Shown: positions 37,790-50,452 of the stretch, piece by piece
Position numbering within the stretch: position 1 is the first letter of the stretch
Layout: every line of letters starts with the position of its first letter
Assembly: GCF_030815125.1 (NCBI RefSeq)
Contig: NZ_JAUSWH010000003.1
Location: forward strand, 248,001-312,000
Length of the DNA: 64,000 nucleotides
Source of the DNA: Allorhizobium paknamense
GTDB taxonomy: Bacteria > Pseudomonadota > Alphaproteobacteria > Rhizobiales > Rhizobiaceae
Reading direction: 5' to 3'
The notes under the pieces: generated by a model
The model's input: only the letters and a program-made list of their open reading frames with translations
The model's database searches: none
Told to the model about the DNA's origin: nothing
Program-made: the position numbers and the translations under genes

Positions 37790-40700
37790 ATGAAGTTCAC
37801 CAAGCTGCGGGTGGTGGGCTTCAAATCCTTCGTGGAGCCCACGGAATTCATCATCGAAAAGGGCCTGACCGGTGTGGTCGGGCCAAATGGCTGCGGCAAG
37901 TCCAACCTTGTCGAGGCGCTGCGCTGGGTGATGGGGGAAAATTCCTATAAGAACATGCGCGCCTCCGGCATGGACGACGTGATCTTTTCCGGCTCCGGCA
38001 ATCGCCCCGCCCGCAACTCGGCGGAGGTGCAGCTTTTTCTCGATAATTCCGACCGCACCGCGCCTGCAAACTTCAACGATGCCGATGAAATTCAGGTGTC
38101 GCGCCGCATCGAGCGGGAAAACGGCTCGGTCTACCGCATCAATGGCAAGGAAGCCCGCGCCAAGGATGTGCAATTGCTGTTTGCCGATGCCTCCACCGGC
38201 GCGCGCTCGCCTTCCATGGTGGGGCAGGGGCGCATCGGCGAGCTGATCCAGGCCAAGCCGCAGGCAAGGCGACAATTGCTGGAAGAGGCCGCGGGCATTT
38301 CCGGCCTGCATTCACGCCGCCACGAGGCGGAACTGAGGCTGCGTGCCGCCGAGACCAATCTGGAGCGGCTGGAGGATATTGTCGCCCAGCTTGAAAGCCA
38401 GATCGAAAGCCTGAAGCGGCAGGCCCGGCAGGCCAACCGCTTCAAAATGCTTTCCGCCGATATCCGCGCCCGCGATGCCATGCTGCTGCATATCCGCTGG
38501 ACGGAAGCGAAACAGGCCGAAGCCGAGGCCGAGAGCGCGCTGAACGAAGCGACCTCGCTGGTGGCCGAACGGGCGCAGGCGCAGATGGAAACCGCAAAAC
38601 ATCAGGCGATTTCCAGCCTGAAGCTGCCGGAACTGCGTGAGGAGGAAGCCAAAGCCGCTGCCGCCCTGCAACGCCTGCAAATTGCCCGCAGCCAGCTGGA
38701 AGAAGATGCCGGTCGCCTGTTCAAGCGCCGGGACGAGCTGATGCGGCGGCTCTCGCAACTGGGTGAGGATATTGCCCGCGAGGAGCGGCTGGTTTCCGAC
38801 AATGCCGAGGTTCTCGCCCGTCTTGAAGGCGAGGAGAGCGAATTGCAGGCGCTTCTGGCGGAGTCCGGTGAAGAGGCGGAAGAGCTGAAGATCGCCTTCG
38901 AGGAGGCCGCCGCCAGCCTTGCCGAGACGGAAAAAGCCTTTGCCGCCGTCACCGCCGAGCGGGCAGAAGCCGCCGCCGGTCGCAACCAGTTGGAACGGGC
39001 GCTGCGCGATCTTGCCGACAAGCGCCTGCGGCTGGAGCGGCAGGCCGATGAGGCGGGCCGCGAATTGCAGGGCCTGGCCGAAAAGCTTGCCAGCCTTCCC
39101 GACCCGGAGGAAAGGCGCGAGGCGGTGGAGGCGGCCGAATTTGCGGTGGAAGAGGCCGAAGCGCAGGTCATCGAGACGGAAGACGGTTTGAACGAGGCCC
39201 GCCGTGCCGAGGCCATGAGCCGTGGCCCGGTGGATGCCGCTCGCACCCGGCTCTCCGCGCTGGAAACCGAGGCCAAAACCATTGCCCGGATGCTCGCCTC
39301 CACCACGGCGGGCGAATTTTCTCCCGTCGCCGAAGAGCTGACGGTGGAACGCGGCTTCGAGACGGCGCTGGGGGCGGCCCTTGGCGATGATCTGGAAAGC
39401 CCGCTGAATGACAAGGCGCCCGCCTATTGGTCCATGCCAGGGCCGGATGGGGACGATCCGGCACTTCCCGCCGGGATCACGCCGCTGATTGCCCATGTTC
39501 AGGCTCCCGCCGCCCTTGCCCGCAGGTTGAAGCAGATCGGCGTGACCGATCTTGAGACCGCCCGCCGCCTGATGCCGCAATTGCAGCCGGGGCAGCGGCT
39601 GGTGACGAAGGAGGGCGCGATTGTCCGCTGGGATGGTCATGTCACCGGTTCGGAAGCGCCGAGTGCGGCGGCCCTTCGCCTTGCCCAGAAAAATCGGCTG
39701 GCCGAACTGGAAGGCGAGGCCGAGGAAGCCCGCATCGTGCTGGAGGAGGCGGAAGCGGCGCTTTCCGAACGCCGCGAGGCCATCACCGCTGCCGAGGCAT
39801 CTCTGGCGGAGGCACGCGACCGCCAGCGCATGGCCGCCCGCAAGCTTTCGGAAGCGCGCGAAGCATTGACGGCGGCAGAACGCGCCTCCGGCGATCTGCT
39901 GCGCCGCCGCGCCGTGGTGGAAGAGGCGCAAAAGGGCCTGCGCGACCAGATCGAGGAAGCGGAAGCGCTGACCGAGGAAGCCCAGATTGCCCTTGCCGAT
40001 CAGGCCGATCTGACGGCGCTGGACCAGCGGCTGGACGCGCTGCGCCAGGAACAGGCCATTGGCCGCGCCCAGGTTGCCGAAACCCGTGCCCGCCATGAAG
40101 GCTTTGCCCGCGAAAACGACCAGCGGCAGCGGCGTATTCTCGCCATAAAACAGGAGCGCCAGACCTGGGGCGAGCGCGCCCGCAGCACTGAAGAGCATAT
40201 CCATACGCTGAAGGACCGCGAGGAAGAGGCCCGCGAGGAATTGCTGGAACTGGAAGCCGCACCCGACGAATTCGATGAAAGGCGCCGTCTGCTGATGGCC
40301 GAGCTGGAAAAGGCCGAAAAATCCCGCCGCGATGCCGGTGACCGGCTGGCGGAGGCCGAAACCGCGCAGCGCGAGGCCGATCAGGCTGCCGCCACCGCGC
40401 TTTCGGCGCTGGCTGAAAGCCGCGAACGCCGGGGCCGCGCCGAGGAAAGGCTGATCTCCGCCCGTGAGCGCCGCAAGGAAGGCGAGGCCCGCATTCTCGA
40501 AGCGCTGAACGTGCCGCCGCATGAGGCCTTCCGCCTGACCGGGCTCAAGCCCGAGCAGCCCTTGCCGGATCTGCGCGAGGTGGAGCGCGAACTGGACCGG
40601 CTGAAAATGGAGCGCGAACGGCTGGGCGCGGTCAACCTGCGCGCCGATGAAGAGCAGAAGGAACTTTCGGAAAAACTCGCCCACCTCATCAAGGAGCGGG

Positions 40701-41248
40701 ATGACATTATCGATGCCATCAAGAAGCTGCGCGGCGCCATCCAGAGCCTGAACCGCGAAGGCCGAGAGCGGCTGGTGGCGGCTTTCGATGTGGTCAATGC
40801 CCAGTTCCAGCGGCTCTTCACCCATCTTTTCAACGGCGGCACGGCAGAACTGCAACTGATCGAAAGCGACGATCCGCTGGATGCGGGGCTGGAAATCCTT
40901 GCCCGCCCGCCCGGCAAGAAGCCGCAGACCATGACGCTGCTCTCCGGCGGCGAACAGGCGCTCACCGCCATGGCGCTGATCTTTGCCGTCTTCCTCACCA
41001 ATCCCGCGCCGATCTGCGTGCTGGACGAGGTGGACGCCCCGCTCGACGACCACAATGTCGAACGCTATTGCAACCTGATGGATGAAATGGCCGCCTCCAC
41101 GGAAACCCGCTTCGTCATCATCACCCACAACCCCATCACCATGGCGCGGATGAACCGGCTGTTCGGCGTCACCATGGCCGAGCAGGGCGTGTCGCAACTG
41201 GTTTCGGTGGACCTGCAAACGGCGGAAGCCCTGCGGGAGGCGGTGTGA
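37790..41248 (+). CDS. smc: Chromosome segregation protein SMC
   Basis: A 1152-residue condensin ATPase. Walker A is [20 protein letters not shown] at residues 31-50; the ABC signature is [20 protein letters not shown] and Walker B is [20 protein letters not shown] near the C-terminus. Between them are two long coiled coils (very rich in A, E, R, L) around a hinge near residues 500-620 ([20 protein letters not shown]). It compacts and segregates the chromosome with ScpA/ScpB, which are not in the window. The stop overlaps the next start (TGATG). Confidence 0.97.
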   Translation: MKFTKLRVVGFKSFVEPTEFIIEKGLTGVVGPNGCGKSNLVEALRWVMGENSYKNMRASGMDDVIFSGSGNRPARNSAEVQLFLDNSDRTAPANFNDADEIQVSRRIERENGSVYRINGKEARAKDVQLLFADASTGARSPSMVGQGRIGELIQAKPQARRQLLEEAAGISGLHSRRHEAELRLRAAETNLERLEDIVAQLESQIESLKRQARQANRFKMLSADIRARDAMLLHIRWTEAKQAEAEAESALNEATSLVAERAQAQMETAKHQAISSLKLPELREEEAKAAAALQRLQIARSQLEEDAGRLFKRRDELMRRLSQLGEDIAREERLVSDNAEVLARLEGEESELQALLAESGEEAEELKIAFEEAAASLAETEKAFAAVTAERAEAAAGRNQLERALRDLADKRLRLERQADEAGRELQGLAEKLASLPDPEERREAVEAAEFAVEEAEAQVIETEDGLNEARRAEAMSRGPVDAARTRLSALETEAKTIARMLASTTAGEFSPVAEELTVERGFETALGAALGDDLESPLNDKAPAYWSMPGPDGDDPALPAGITPLIAHVQAPAALARRLKQIGVTDLETARRLMPQLQPGQRLVTKEGAIVRWDGHVTGSEAPSAAALRLAQKNRLAELEGEAEEARIVLEEAEAALSERREAITAAEASLAEARDRQRMAARKLSEAREALTAAERASGDLLRRRAVVEEAQKGLRDQIEEAEALTEEAQIALADQADLTALDQRLDALRQEQAIGRAQVAETRARHEGFARENDQRQRRILAIKQERQTWGERARSTEEHIHTLKDREEEAREELLELEAAPDEFDERRRLLMAELEKAEKSRRDAGDRLAEAETAQREADQAAATALSALAESRERRGRAEERLISARERRKEGEARILEALNVPPHEAFRLTGLKPEQPLPDLREVERELDRLKMERERLGAVNLRADEEQKELSEKLAHLIKERDDIIDAIKKLRGAIQSLNREGRERLVAAFDVVNAQFQRLFTHLFNGGTAELQLIESDDPLDAGLEILARPPGKKPQTMTLLSGGEQALTAMALIFAVFLTNPAPICVLDEVDAPLDDHNVERYCNLMDEMAASTETRFVIITHNPITMARMNRLFGVTMAEQGVSQLVSVDLQTAEALREAV

Positions 41249-41661
41249 TGCGGCGATGGCCCGTCATTCTGCTGGCCCTGACGCTGCCCATGCCCGCTTT
41301 TGCCGAAAGCCTCTCCGGCAATTTCCTGGCGCAGGTGGTGAAAACCTCCAAGCCGCATCGCGATAGTCTCAATGCGCTGATCCGCGGCAGGCAGGGCATT
41401 CCCACCTGGGTGCGCAACATGATCGTGGCGGATAATTACATTACCCTTGCCTCCGAACAGAAGGATGTGGAGGGCAAGCCCATGCAGCTTTTCCCCGCCT
41501 GCCAGTTCAAGCGCTGCGATGAAAGCGCCATCCGTCTGCTTTACTCCGCCGATGGCAAGCATGTGGTGATGCGCATTCAGGATAATGCCCTGGGCGTGGT
41601 GTTTCTCGGCGATCCGACGCCTCAGGAAAAAGCGGCGCTGCAGCCGCTGCCTATTCAATAA
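41248..41661 (+). CDS. Ivy-family lysozyme-inhibitor-like periplasmic protein
   Basis: A 137-residue exported protein with a signal peptide ([20 protein letters not shown]). The mature part has TWVRNMIVADNYITLASEQK, a cysteine pair in PACQFKRCDES and LYSADGKHVVMRIQDN, which fit the Ivy (inhibitor of vertebrate c-type lysozyme) family; the protruding loop between the two cysteines inserts into the lysozyme active site in characterised members. A role against host lysozyme or in controlling lytic transglycosylases is plausible. Start coupled to the smc stop; its own stop overlaps the convergent SH3 gene by 11 bases. Confidence 0.72.
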   Translation: MRRWPVILLALTLPMPAFAESLSGNFLAQVVKTSKPHRDSLNALIRGRQGIPTWVRNMIVADNYITLASEQKDVEGKPMQLFPACQFKRCDESAIRLLYSADGKHVVMRIQDNALGVVFLGDPTPQEKAALQPLPIQ

Positions 41662-42193
41662 ACTCCCCCGGATAGACACCCCAGACGGAAGCCTGCGGCA
41701 GATAGCCCCTGCCGCTTTGCTCCAGCAGGGAGACGGCGCACCATTTGCCATCGCAATGGCGCAGCACGATCCGCACCTCCGGCTGCAGTTTCGCCACCAC
41801 CCGGGCGGAGGCGGAGGGCGAAGCCAGAAGATTGATGAGGGCGCCTTTCGATTTGATCCAGGGGGCCACCAGCCCGGTGCGGCGGCTGGAGAGCAGCGGC
41901 GCCATCATCCAGCCGCTGGCGCCGTCGCTGTCGCGCACCAGCCGCCAGTGGCCATATTCATCGAGGATCTCCAGCGGCAGGCCCTTGGCGTGATAGACAT
42001 AGCGGATCGGGTAATCGGTGGAGGGGCCGACGCGCATCCGCGCCTGATCCGACCGGAGCGAGACGAAGCGCGGCACCGGAAAGCCGGTTTCCCGGCCCTT
42101 TTGCCTCATGACCATCGCCTCGCTTGCCGCAGGGGCTATGCCGCACAGCCCGGCAAGCGCAAGAGCCAGGAAAAACCGCAGGGGATGCCGCAT
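41651..42193 (-). CDS. Bacterial SH3-domain periplasmic protein
   Basis: A 180-residue exported protein. The signal peptide (MRHPLRFFLALALAGLCGIA) precedes two bacterial SH3-like repeats (SH3_4): RFVSLRSDQARMRVGPSTDYPI with YHAKGLPLEILDEYGHWRLV, and a second with GALINLLASPSASARVVAKL and VRIVLRHCDGKWCAVSL. Such domains bind peptidoglycan or peptides in the periplasm. Two nearby ATGs (42199 and 42193) are possible; AAAGGACCC precedes them. An open extension upstream runs into a mosaic repeat and is not counted. Confidence 0.85.
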   Translation of the reverse strand: MRHPLRFFLALALAGLCGIAPAASEAMVMRQKGRETGFPVPRFVSLRSDQARMRVGPSTDYPIRYVYHAKGLPLEILDEYGHWRLVRDSDGASGWMMAPLLSSRRTGLVAPWIKSKGALINLLASPSASARVVAKLQPEVRIVLRHCDGKWCAVSLLEQSGRGYLPQASVWGVYPGEFIE

Positions 42194-42210
42194 CGGCATG
42201 GGTCCTTTAT

Positions 42211-42433
42211 ACCAAGGCTCGAAGATGCTAGAGCGTTTCATTATTTCACGGAAACAGTGAAACGCTCTAACTCTTTGTTTTTCGCATTTCCGGACGTAAA
42301 ACCGGTTCCCACTTTTCCTGGAAATGCTCTAACGCATCCTCGCCTTGAAGAGATTTCGAATATCTCAATTTCGTCAGAGGCTTGAGATATTCGAAAAAGG
42401 AATAGGATGAGTCATTTTCAATGACTCATCGTA
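42211..42433. repeat. Mosaic repeat type 1 (copy 2), interrupted
   Basis: Left fragment ACCAAGGCTCGAAGATGCTA (42211-42230) and right fragment AACGCATCCTCGCCTTGA... (from 42331) together rebuild the module seen intact at 2131-2253, including the TTTCGAATATCTCAA hairpin. The piece at 42403-42433 (GATGAGTCATTTTCAATGAC) forms its own hairpin. Repeat G sits between the fragments. Confidence 0.85.
42231..42331. repeat. Mosaic repeat G, nested, flanked by CTA duplication
   Basis: A 101-bp insertion: GAGCGTTTCATTATTTCACG, the inverted TGAAACGCTCTA (42258-42269), then the core GGACGTAAAACCGGTTCCCA and TGGAAATGCTCTA. CTA occurs at both junctions (42228-42230 and 42329-42331) while the undisturbed copy has one CTA. 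Confidence 0.85.
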
Positions 42434-42937
42434 TCACCGGCAGGCCGCCGCCTGTTTCAGCGCTGCCGTTACGCCTTTCAGGGAATAGGTGTAGCGGGTC
42501 TGCGTCCCCCGGCGGGAGGTGGCCTCCACCTTGAGGTCAGAGCCGGCCTGCATGGCGGCGACCACCCGCTTGTCATCGGCCTCCTGCCGCGTCCAGCCGA
42601 CATTGTCCTTCGGCAGCATGTCGAAATGATCGCCATCGACAGTAACGCGAATCGTCGATCCCGGCTTGGCGGTATAGCCCAGCACCGCCTGCGGATAATA
42701 GGAGCCGCCGGCTCCGGATTTCGGCGCGATCAGAAAGAAATTCTTGCCATGATCCACGCCCACCGGATCTTCCTTCACCGGCACGGACAGCACGTAGCAC
42801 ACGGTGCGGCCACCGCTTTTGTAGGAAAACAGGCCCCAATGGTCGAACTGCTTGACCATTTTCGGCGCTGCGGAGGCAATGCTGGCGGAAAAGCTCAGAA
42901 GGGCAAGGGTCAGGAGAATGGTTTGCAGGGATGACAT
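42434..42937 (-). CDS. IalB-family periplasmic protein (second copy)
   Basis: A 167-residue exported protein with signal peptide ending SASIASAAPK. The mature part (FDHWGLFSYKSGGRTVCYVL, then VGVDHGKNFFLIAPKSG, and a C-terminal TYSLKGVTAALKQAAACR) resembles the shorter IalB-like proteins of rhizobia, with one cysteine near each end that could form a disulfide. The function is unknown. Not closely similar in sequence to the IalB protein at 2399-2935. The start at 42937 is preceded by AAGGAGCCGACCTTC. Confidence 0.75.
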   Translation of the reverse strand: MSSLQTILLTLALLSFSASIASAAPKMVKQFDHWGLFSYKSGGRTVCYVLSVPVKEDPVGVDHGKNFFLIAPKSGAGGSYYPQAVLGYTAKPGSTIRVTVDGDHFDMLPKDNVGWTRQEADDKRVVAAMQAGSDLKVEATSRRGTQTRYTYSLKGVTAALKQAAACR

Positions 42938-43308
42938 GAAGGTCGGCTCCTTTCGTCTTTTTGGTGGCGGTCAGCAAGAACCGGTCATACCCCAAAGGAC
43001 TGCCGATAAAGTTGCCGAAGCGTTAATTTCCCTTCACAATCGGTTGAGCTATTTGCGACATAATTTGTTAGGCTGCTGAAACGAATAGGCTTTCAACCCA
43101 TATTTCTGTCGCATTTTGGCCATCGATGCGGCGCGGCGCATGAAAGATGCCGCCGCGCATGTGCCGATCCCACGGTGTAGCAAAAATGACGATACAGCCA
43201 TGCCGTAATAATGCTGCAATGCGGTATAGAGTTGAAGGTCATCATGTTTTGCAGGTAAACTGATTTGCAGAACCTGGTGGGACGGCCGGGATGGGGAAGA
43301 GGGTCAAG
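42938..43308. other. Leader region upstream of ppdK
   Basis: 371 bases without a convincing gene. It must hold the divergent promoters. One strong hairpin is present: GCGCGGCGCAT (43131-43141), loop GAAAG, ATGCCGCCGCGC (43147-43158), with one bulged C. Nothing else was recognised. Confidence 0.45.
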
Positions 43309-45978
<2,670 letters not shown>

Positions 45979-46175
45979 GTGTGTGCGTTTATAATTGATA
46001 ACTGTCATTTATTGACAATTTTACCGGTTATTTTCCAGTTCCTTTACATCCCTTGTTCTATGACTGACCAAGCTGAAACGCTCGGATGAGGAGCGTTAAG
46101 CTCTGATAAACAATCATTGGCGCAGGGCATTCTCGTGCCGCGTCAGCCGAACAGGTCGTTCAAGGACAAGGGTTC

Positions 46176-47588
46176 ATGCGGTTTCATCCTCTGTTTCTGC
46201 GTTTGCTGCGAGATCGCTCCGGCAATTTCGGGATGATCTCCGCTTTCCTGATGGTGCCGCTGCTTCTGGCGGTGGGCGTGGCTATTGATCTGAGCCGCGC
46301 TTATAATTCCAAGATCAACGCCCAGACGGCAGCCGATTCCGCCGTGCTGGCCGCATCCGCAGCCTATAGCCGCTCCACCAGCCTTTCCACCATCGCCGAT
46401 CAGATCGATGTCTATCTCAAGGCCAATGGCGGCAGCAGCCTGACGCGCGTTTCCGGCCCCACCATCAATTCCGCAGGCAATGAGCTTTGCGTCACGGTGC
46501 AGCAGTCGGTGGAAACCACCTTCATGCAGATCGCCTCGATCAACAGCGTGCCTGTGACAGCGCAATCCTGCTCGTCCATCGGTCAGCAGGATCTGGAAGT
46601 GTCGCTGGTTCTCGATGTTTCCAGTTCGATGATCGAGCAGGGCCGTTTTGCGCCGATGCAGCAGGCGGTGCTGAGCTTTCTCAAGAGCTTTTCCAACAAC
46701 ACGGCGGCGGCAGAGCACGCCCGTATCGCCATCGTGCCCTTTTCCAGCCGCGTCAATATCGGCATGGCCCGCACCAGCTGGCTGCGCGCCTATGAAAGCA
46801 ACGCCGCCGTGCCGAGTCGCTGGAAGAATATGAGCTCCTATTACAGCGATTCCAAGTATACACTTTCCACCTGGGTGGATGGCGTCACCCGCTACGCCTA
46901 TACGTCCAAGCCGAATTACTATTGGGCAGGCTGTATAGAGCCCCGCGCCGACGTGGAGATGTATGAAAAGGGCAGCTATACCAGCCTTTCCACCAATGAT
47001 GCGCCACCCTCGACCCTGGGCTTCGTCGCCATGGACGATAATCCCGGTGCAAAGGGCCAGTTCAGCTACTGTCCGCCGCCGATGATCGGCCTCACCAATG
47101 ATTTTACCGGCCTGCAGACGGCGGTGAGCAAGCTGACCTCGGAAGGTTCGACACGCCTTGATGCCGGTGTGGTGGCGGGCTGGTATTCGCTCTCGCCGCA
47201 ATGGCGCACCGCCTGGGGCGGCACGGCGCCGCAGGACTATTCAAACTCGCTGCGCAAGGTCATCATCTTCATGACCGATGGTGAAATGAACACCAAATGG
47301 GGTGAAAACGGCGATAGCACCAAGCTGGACTGGCTCTGCGTCAACAATCAGAGCGACAGTTGCGATAGCAAGGCCACGGAAATCTTTCTGGCCACCTGCC
47401 AGAACATCAAGAGCGCCGGGATCGAGATCTTCACCATTTCCTACAGTTCTGATGCCGATGTCACCAATCTGAAGAAATGCTCCAGCGGCACCAGCTATGC
47501 CTATAGTGCGTCTACGACGAATATTCAGACGGTCTATGAAAATCTCGCCGCCAATCTCGTCTCGGGCTGGGCACGGCTGACCCAGTAA
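46176..47588 (+). CDS. TadG-like pilus assembly protein with von Willebrand A domain
   Basis: A 470-residue protein. A short basic start (MRFHPLFLRLLRDRSGNFGM) and one membrane helix place it among TadE/TadG-like proteins (Flp pilus region). The region at residues about 140-470 is a vWA domain: the MIDAS motif LVLDVSSSMIEQGRFA (DxSxS), and VIIFMTDGEMNTKWGE. Mg-dependent protein binding at the cell surface is expected. No tadA ATPase or tad secretin is nearby, so it may be a free-standing surface protein. Preceded by an AT-rich gap with a TGTCA/TGACA dyad. Confidence 0.88.
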   Translation: MRFHPLFLRLLRDRSGNFGMISAFLMVPLLLAVGVAIDLSRAYNSKINAQTAADSAVLAASAAYSRSTSLSTIADQIDVYLKANGGSSLTRVSGPTINSAGNELCVTVQQSVETTFMQIASINSVPVTAQSCSSIGQQDLEVSLVLDVSSSMIEQGRFAPMQQAVLSFLKSFSNNTAAAEHARIAIVPFSSRVNIGMARTSWLRAYESNAAVPSRWKNMSSYYSDSKYTLSTWVDGVTRYAYTSKPNYYWAGCIEPRADVEMYEKGSYTSLSTNDAPPSTLGFVAMDDNPGAKGQFSYCPPPMIGLTNDFTGLQTAVSKLTSEGSTRLDAGVVAGWYSLSPQWRTAWGGTAPQDYSNSLRKVIIFMTDGEMNTKWGENGDSTKLDWLCVNNQSDSCDSKATEIFLATCQNIKSAGIEIFTISYSSDADVTNLKKCSSGTSYAYSASTTNIQTVYENLAANLVSGWARLTQ

Positions 47589-47696
47589 TATCAAGGGTCA
47601 TTGGACATGCCCGTTGGCAGACCTTGCTGACCGGCGGTGACAAATCGCCTCATTTATGAAATAGGGCGGGTCTGACGCAGCAAAGACAGGCCGCCC

Positions 47697-48671
47697 ATGA
47701 GCCCGCAGTCCATGAAGCCCCAGACCGGCTCCCAGACCTCCCGCAAGCGCCGCCAGAAGGGCAGGCCGCCGGAAAGCGCATCTGTTCCGGCACGGCGCGG
47801 GGCGGAGCCGCAGATGGCGGCGGCGACGGCGCGCAAGGCGTGGATACGGGCGGTGATGCGGCAGGATCGTTTCAAGGCGGCAGCGCTGTTTGCCGGTTTT
47901 GGCCTGTTTCTGCTGCTGGTTTCGCAGGCTTTCCCTCATGATTACGGCTTCACCGAGCTGGGGGCGCTGTTTACCTTCTCGGTCTACGACCTCGTGCTGG
48001 CCATGCTGGGCATTGCTGTGGCGGTGGCCCAAATGGAAACGCGCCGGCAATTTGCCATCACCATCGGGCTGTTTCTCGCCGTTCTGGTGCCGATGCTGCT
48101 GTTCTTCGACGGTATCTTTGCGCTGATCCGCGACAGCGCGTTGGGGGGCCTGCTTTATCTGGTGGCCCCGGTAGCGGTGGCCTCCACGGGGGCAAGCCTC
48201 TGGCTGAGAGGCAAATGGCGGGGTCGCGCCGTGGCCGTGGCGGCCATGGTGGTGGGCTTTTCCTTTTCGCTCTTCCTGGGGCTCGATGATTTCGGGGTGG
48301 GTATCCCGTCCTTTGCCATCGCATCGGTGATGTCAGCGCTGTGGATCATCCTCGCCCCGGCCTTTCTGCTGCGGTGCTTCCGGGGGCCATGGCTTATCAT
48401 TCCGGCGCGCATTCTCGGCAGCTGGCTCATTGTCATCGCGGTCATCGTTACCGTTTCTCTCTACGTGCCGCTGCCCATCAAGGCGCAACCGCCGCTCGAT
48501 CTCGGGGCTGAAACACCGGCAGGCTCGCCCAACCCCGCCCTGCAGGACAAGGGCGCCTACGGCACCATGCAATCGGATGGCCTGCTGCCGGATGACGAGG
48601 AAGAACCGCAGGCCGACCCCAATGCGCCTTCGGTTTTCGACAGCCTCAAGATGCCGAAGATCGGCCCCTGA
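47697..48671 (+). CDS. Polytopic membrane protein of unknown function
   Basis: A 324-residue protein: a basic, proline-rich cytoplasmic N-terminus of about 55 residues, five or six hydrophobic helices (ALFAGFGLFLLLVSQAF, SVYDLVLAMLGIAVAV, ITIGLFLAVLVPMLLFF, GLLYLVAPVAVASTGA, AVAVAAMVVGFSFSLFL, IVIAVIVTVSLYV) and an acidic tail of about 60 residues (SDGLLPDDEEEPQADP). No family recognised. An ATG five codons downstream (47712) is an alternative start. Lies between two vWA TadG-like genes, which suggests a shared role in surface biogenesis. Confidence 0.7.
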   Translation: MSPQSMKPQTGSQTSRKRRQKGRPPESASVPARRGAEPQMAAATARKAWIRAVMRQDRFKAAALFAGFGLFLLLVSQAFPHDYGFTELGALFTFSVYDLVLAMLGIAVAVAQMETRRQFAITIGLFLAVLVPMLLFFDGIFALIRDSALGGLLYLVAPVAVASTGASLWLRGKWRGRAVAVAAMVVGFSFSLFLGLDDFGVGIPSFAIASVMSALWIILAPAFLLRCFRGPWLIIPARILGSWLIVIAVIVTVSLYVPLPIKAQPPLDLGAETPAGSPNPALQDKGAYGTMQSDGLLPDDEEEPQADPNAPSVFDSLKMPKIGP

Positions 48672-49104
48672 TCTCCGGCCCCTGATCTTCTACAGGCAAC
48701 GAGAAGCCGCTTGCACCTGTCTGCATGACAGGTTTGATACGGCCTATCCTGCTGTCGCAACCCTCTGTTTCCAGTAGAGTCATCAGCCTGTCATAGTTCG
48801 AAATACGGTATTTCGAAATAAAACGGCGATTTTCCTGTTTCTCCGAAATCTACTTCGGTTGTATTTGATATAGGTACAATTATGAGGTAATGATTTATCG
48901 AAAAATCTAATATAAAATTTGAAATTCGAGTTTTATTGTGATGTTAACGAATATTGTCTTAGAATTACTATCAAATAATTCTAATGTAGTTCGGGGCAAT
49001 GAACTATCATGTGGGGACATGTATTATATATTGATGCTCTAAAAAAACTTCTGGAAGAAACCCGCGCGGTTCCATGGGGATGCTTTTTTGTAAAAGCGCG
49101 AACC
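48672..49104. other. AT-rich intergenic region with a 21-bp palindrome
   Basis: The AT content is far higher than in the neighbouring genes. It carries a perfect palindrome TTCGAAATAC-G-GTATTTCGAA (48797-48817) that looks like an operator. No start codon in the gap has a convincing ribosome-binding site. An alternative start for the next gene (ATG at 49009) would lie inside it. Confidence 0.6.
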
Positions 49105-50448
49105 ATGCGATCAGCAGCGGCAGCACTTCTGGCGGACAGTAGCGGCAATATTGCCATAACCTTCGCCTTGCTGGCGGTGCCCTTGATCGGCGCGGTCGGC
49201 ATCAGCATCGATTATGCGCGGGCCTATAATATCCGCACACAATTGCAAACGAGGCTGGACGCAGCGCTCTTGAATGCCGTCGGCGATATCGACAGCGGCA
49301 ATATCGCAGCACTGCAGGCCAAGGTGCAGAGCTGGATGCAGGCCAACAGCTATGGTGAGCTGCAAAGCTTTACCCTCGGCGATCTTTCGCTCGATCCCGC
49401 CACCATGATGATCAATGCCACGGCCTCGACAACCGTTCCCACCTCTATTGCCGGGATTTTCGGGGTGAACAGCCTGGATATTACCGTCAATTCCTCCGTG
49501 CAGGGTCCGACGAAACAATATCTCAACGTCTACTTCGCACTGGATAAATCCGCCTCCATGCTGCTGGCGGCCACCAAGGCGGGGCAGGACCAGATGTATG
49601 CCTCGGATGCCAAATGCGCCTTTGCCTGCCACTCCGGCGATGGCACGACCTATACCTACAAGGGCGCGACCTATAAGAATGCCTATCTTCTGGCGCGCGC
49701 CATGGGGGTGCAGCTCAGAACCGATGTGGCGCTGGAGGCGGTGGGCGATGTGCTCGACCTGATCGACAGCGCCGATCCGAAACATGAGCGTATCCGCAAC
49801 GGTCTTTATCTCCTCGGCCAGACCGCCAAGCAGGTCAGTACGCCCGGCTTTTCCACGGATGCCAGCCGCAAGCTGCTGAAGGACGACACCAGCGGCACCA
49901 CCAGCGCCACCTCCGATTCGCAATCCTATTTCGACTGGTCGTTGCCCGCGCTTGGGAAAATTGTCGGTTCGGCGGGCGATGGCAACAGTTCCAGCACACC
50001 CAAGAAACTGGTGCTGATGATAACGGACGGGGTTCAGTCCGAGCGGCCCTGGGTCTGGAACGTGACCTGGGCCAACCGCATGCCGACCTCCGCCGATCAG
50101 TTGCAAACCGTCATCACCCCCCTGAACCCGGACTGGTGTGCGGATATGAAAAGCCAAGGCGTCAGCATCGGCGTGGTCTATACCACCTACCTGCCTATTC
50201 CCCAGGATTTCGGCTATATGGCCACGCTGAACAAGACCATGGCCAGCAGCAGTTTCGTCTCCGTCTGGCGGGGCAAGCTGGCTGGCGGTGCCGGCAGCAT
50301 GAAGCGGGTGGATTATATTCCCACCGCACTGTCGCAATGCGCCTCCAGCCCCGATCTCTTCGTCTCGGCCAACACGCCGGACGAGATCGTGGGTGGCCTG
50401 ACGAAGATTTTCAAGAACTACATGCTCAAAGTGCGGCTGACGAGTTGA
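49105..50448 (+). CDS. TadG-like protein with vWA-type domain (second copy)
   Basis: About 447 residues from the ATG at 49105; an upstream in-frame ATG at 49009 would add 32 residues of unlikely composition. A short basic start and one membrane helix (SGNIAITFALLAVPLIGAVG) are followed by a vWA-like region: VYFALDKSASMLLAA, a cysteine pair in DAKCAFACHSG, and LVLMITDGVQSERPWVWNV. The MIDAS Asp-x-Ser-x-Ser motif reads DKSAS. It overlaps by spacing (four bases) with the next gene, so it forms an operon with the two TadE-like genes. The sequence differs strongly from the first TadG-like protein. Confidence 0.85.
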   Translation: MRSAAAALLADSSGNIAITFALLAVPLIGAVGISIDYARAYNIRTQLQTRLDAALLNAVGDIDSGNIAALQAKVQSWMQANSYGELQSFTLGDLSLDPATMMINATASTTVPTSIAGIFGVNSLDITVNSSVQGPTKQYLNVYFALDKSASMLLAATKAGQDQMYASDAKCAFACHSGDGTTYTYKGATYKNAYLLARAMGVQLRTDVALEAVGDVLDLIDSADPKHERIRNGLYLLGQTAKQVSTPGFSTDASRKLLKDDTSGTTSATSDSQSYFDWSLPALGKIVGSAGDGNSSSTPKKLVLMITDGVQSERPWVWNVTWANRMPTSADQLQTVITPLNPDWCADMKSQGVSIGVVYTTYLPIPQDFGYMATLNKTMASSSFVSVWRGKLAGGAGSMKRVDYIPTALSQCASSPDLFVSANTPDEIVGGLTKIFKNYMLKVRLTS

Positions 50449-50452
50449 GCCG

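Noticed and set aside
38312..41218. A very long open frame antisense to smc (and similar ones opposite coxA, ctaB and thrC)
   Set aside because: High-GC genes leave the opposite strand open. The smc strand has Walker and signature motifs, while the antisense translation is low-complexity and matches no family.
43131..43158. A riboswitch in the ppdK leader
   Set aside because: Only a simple hairpin is visible and no known riboswitch motif was recognised.
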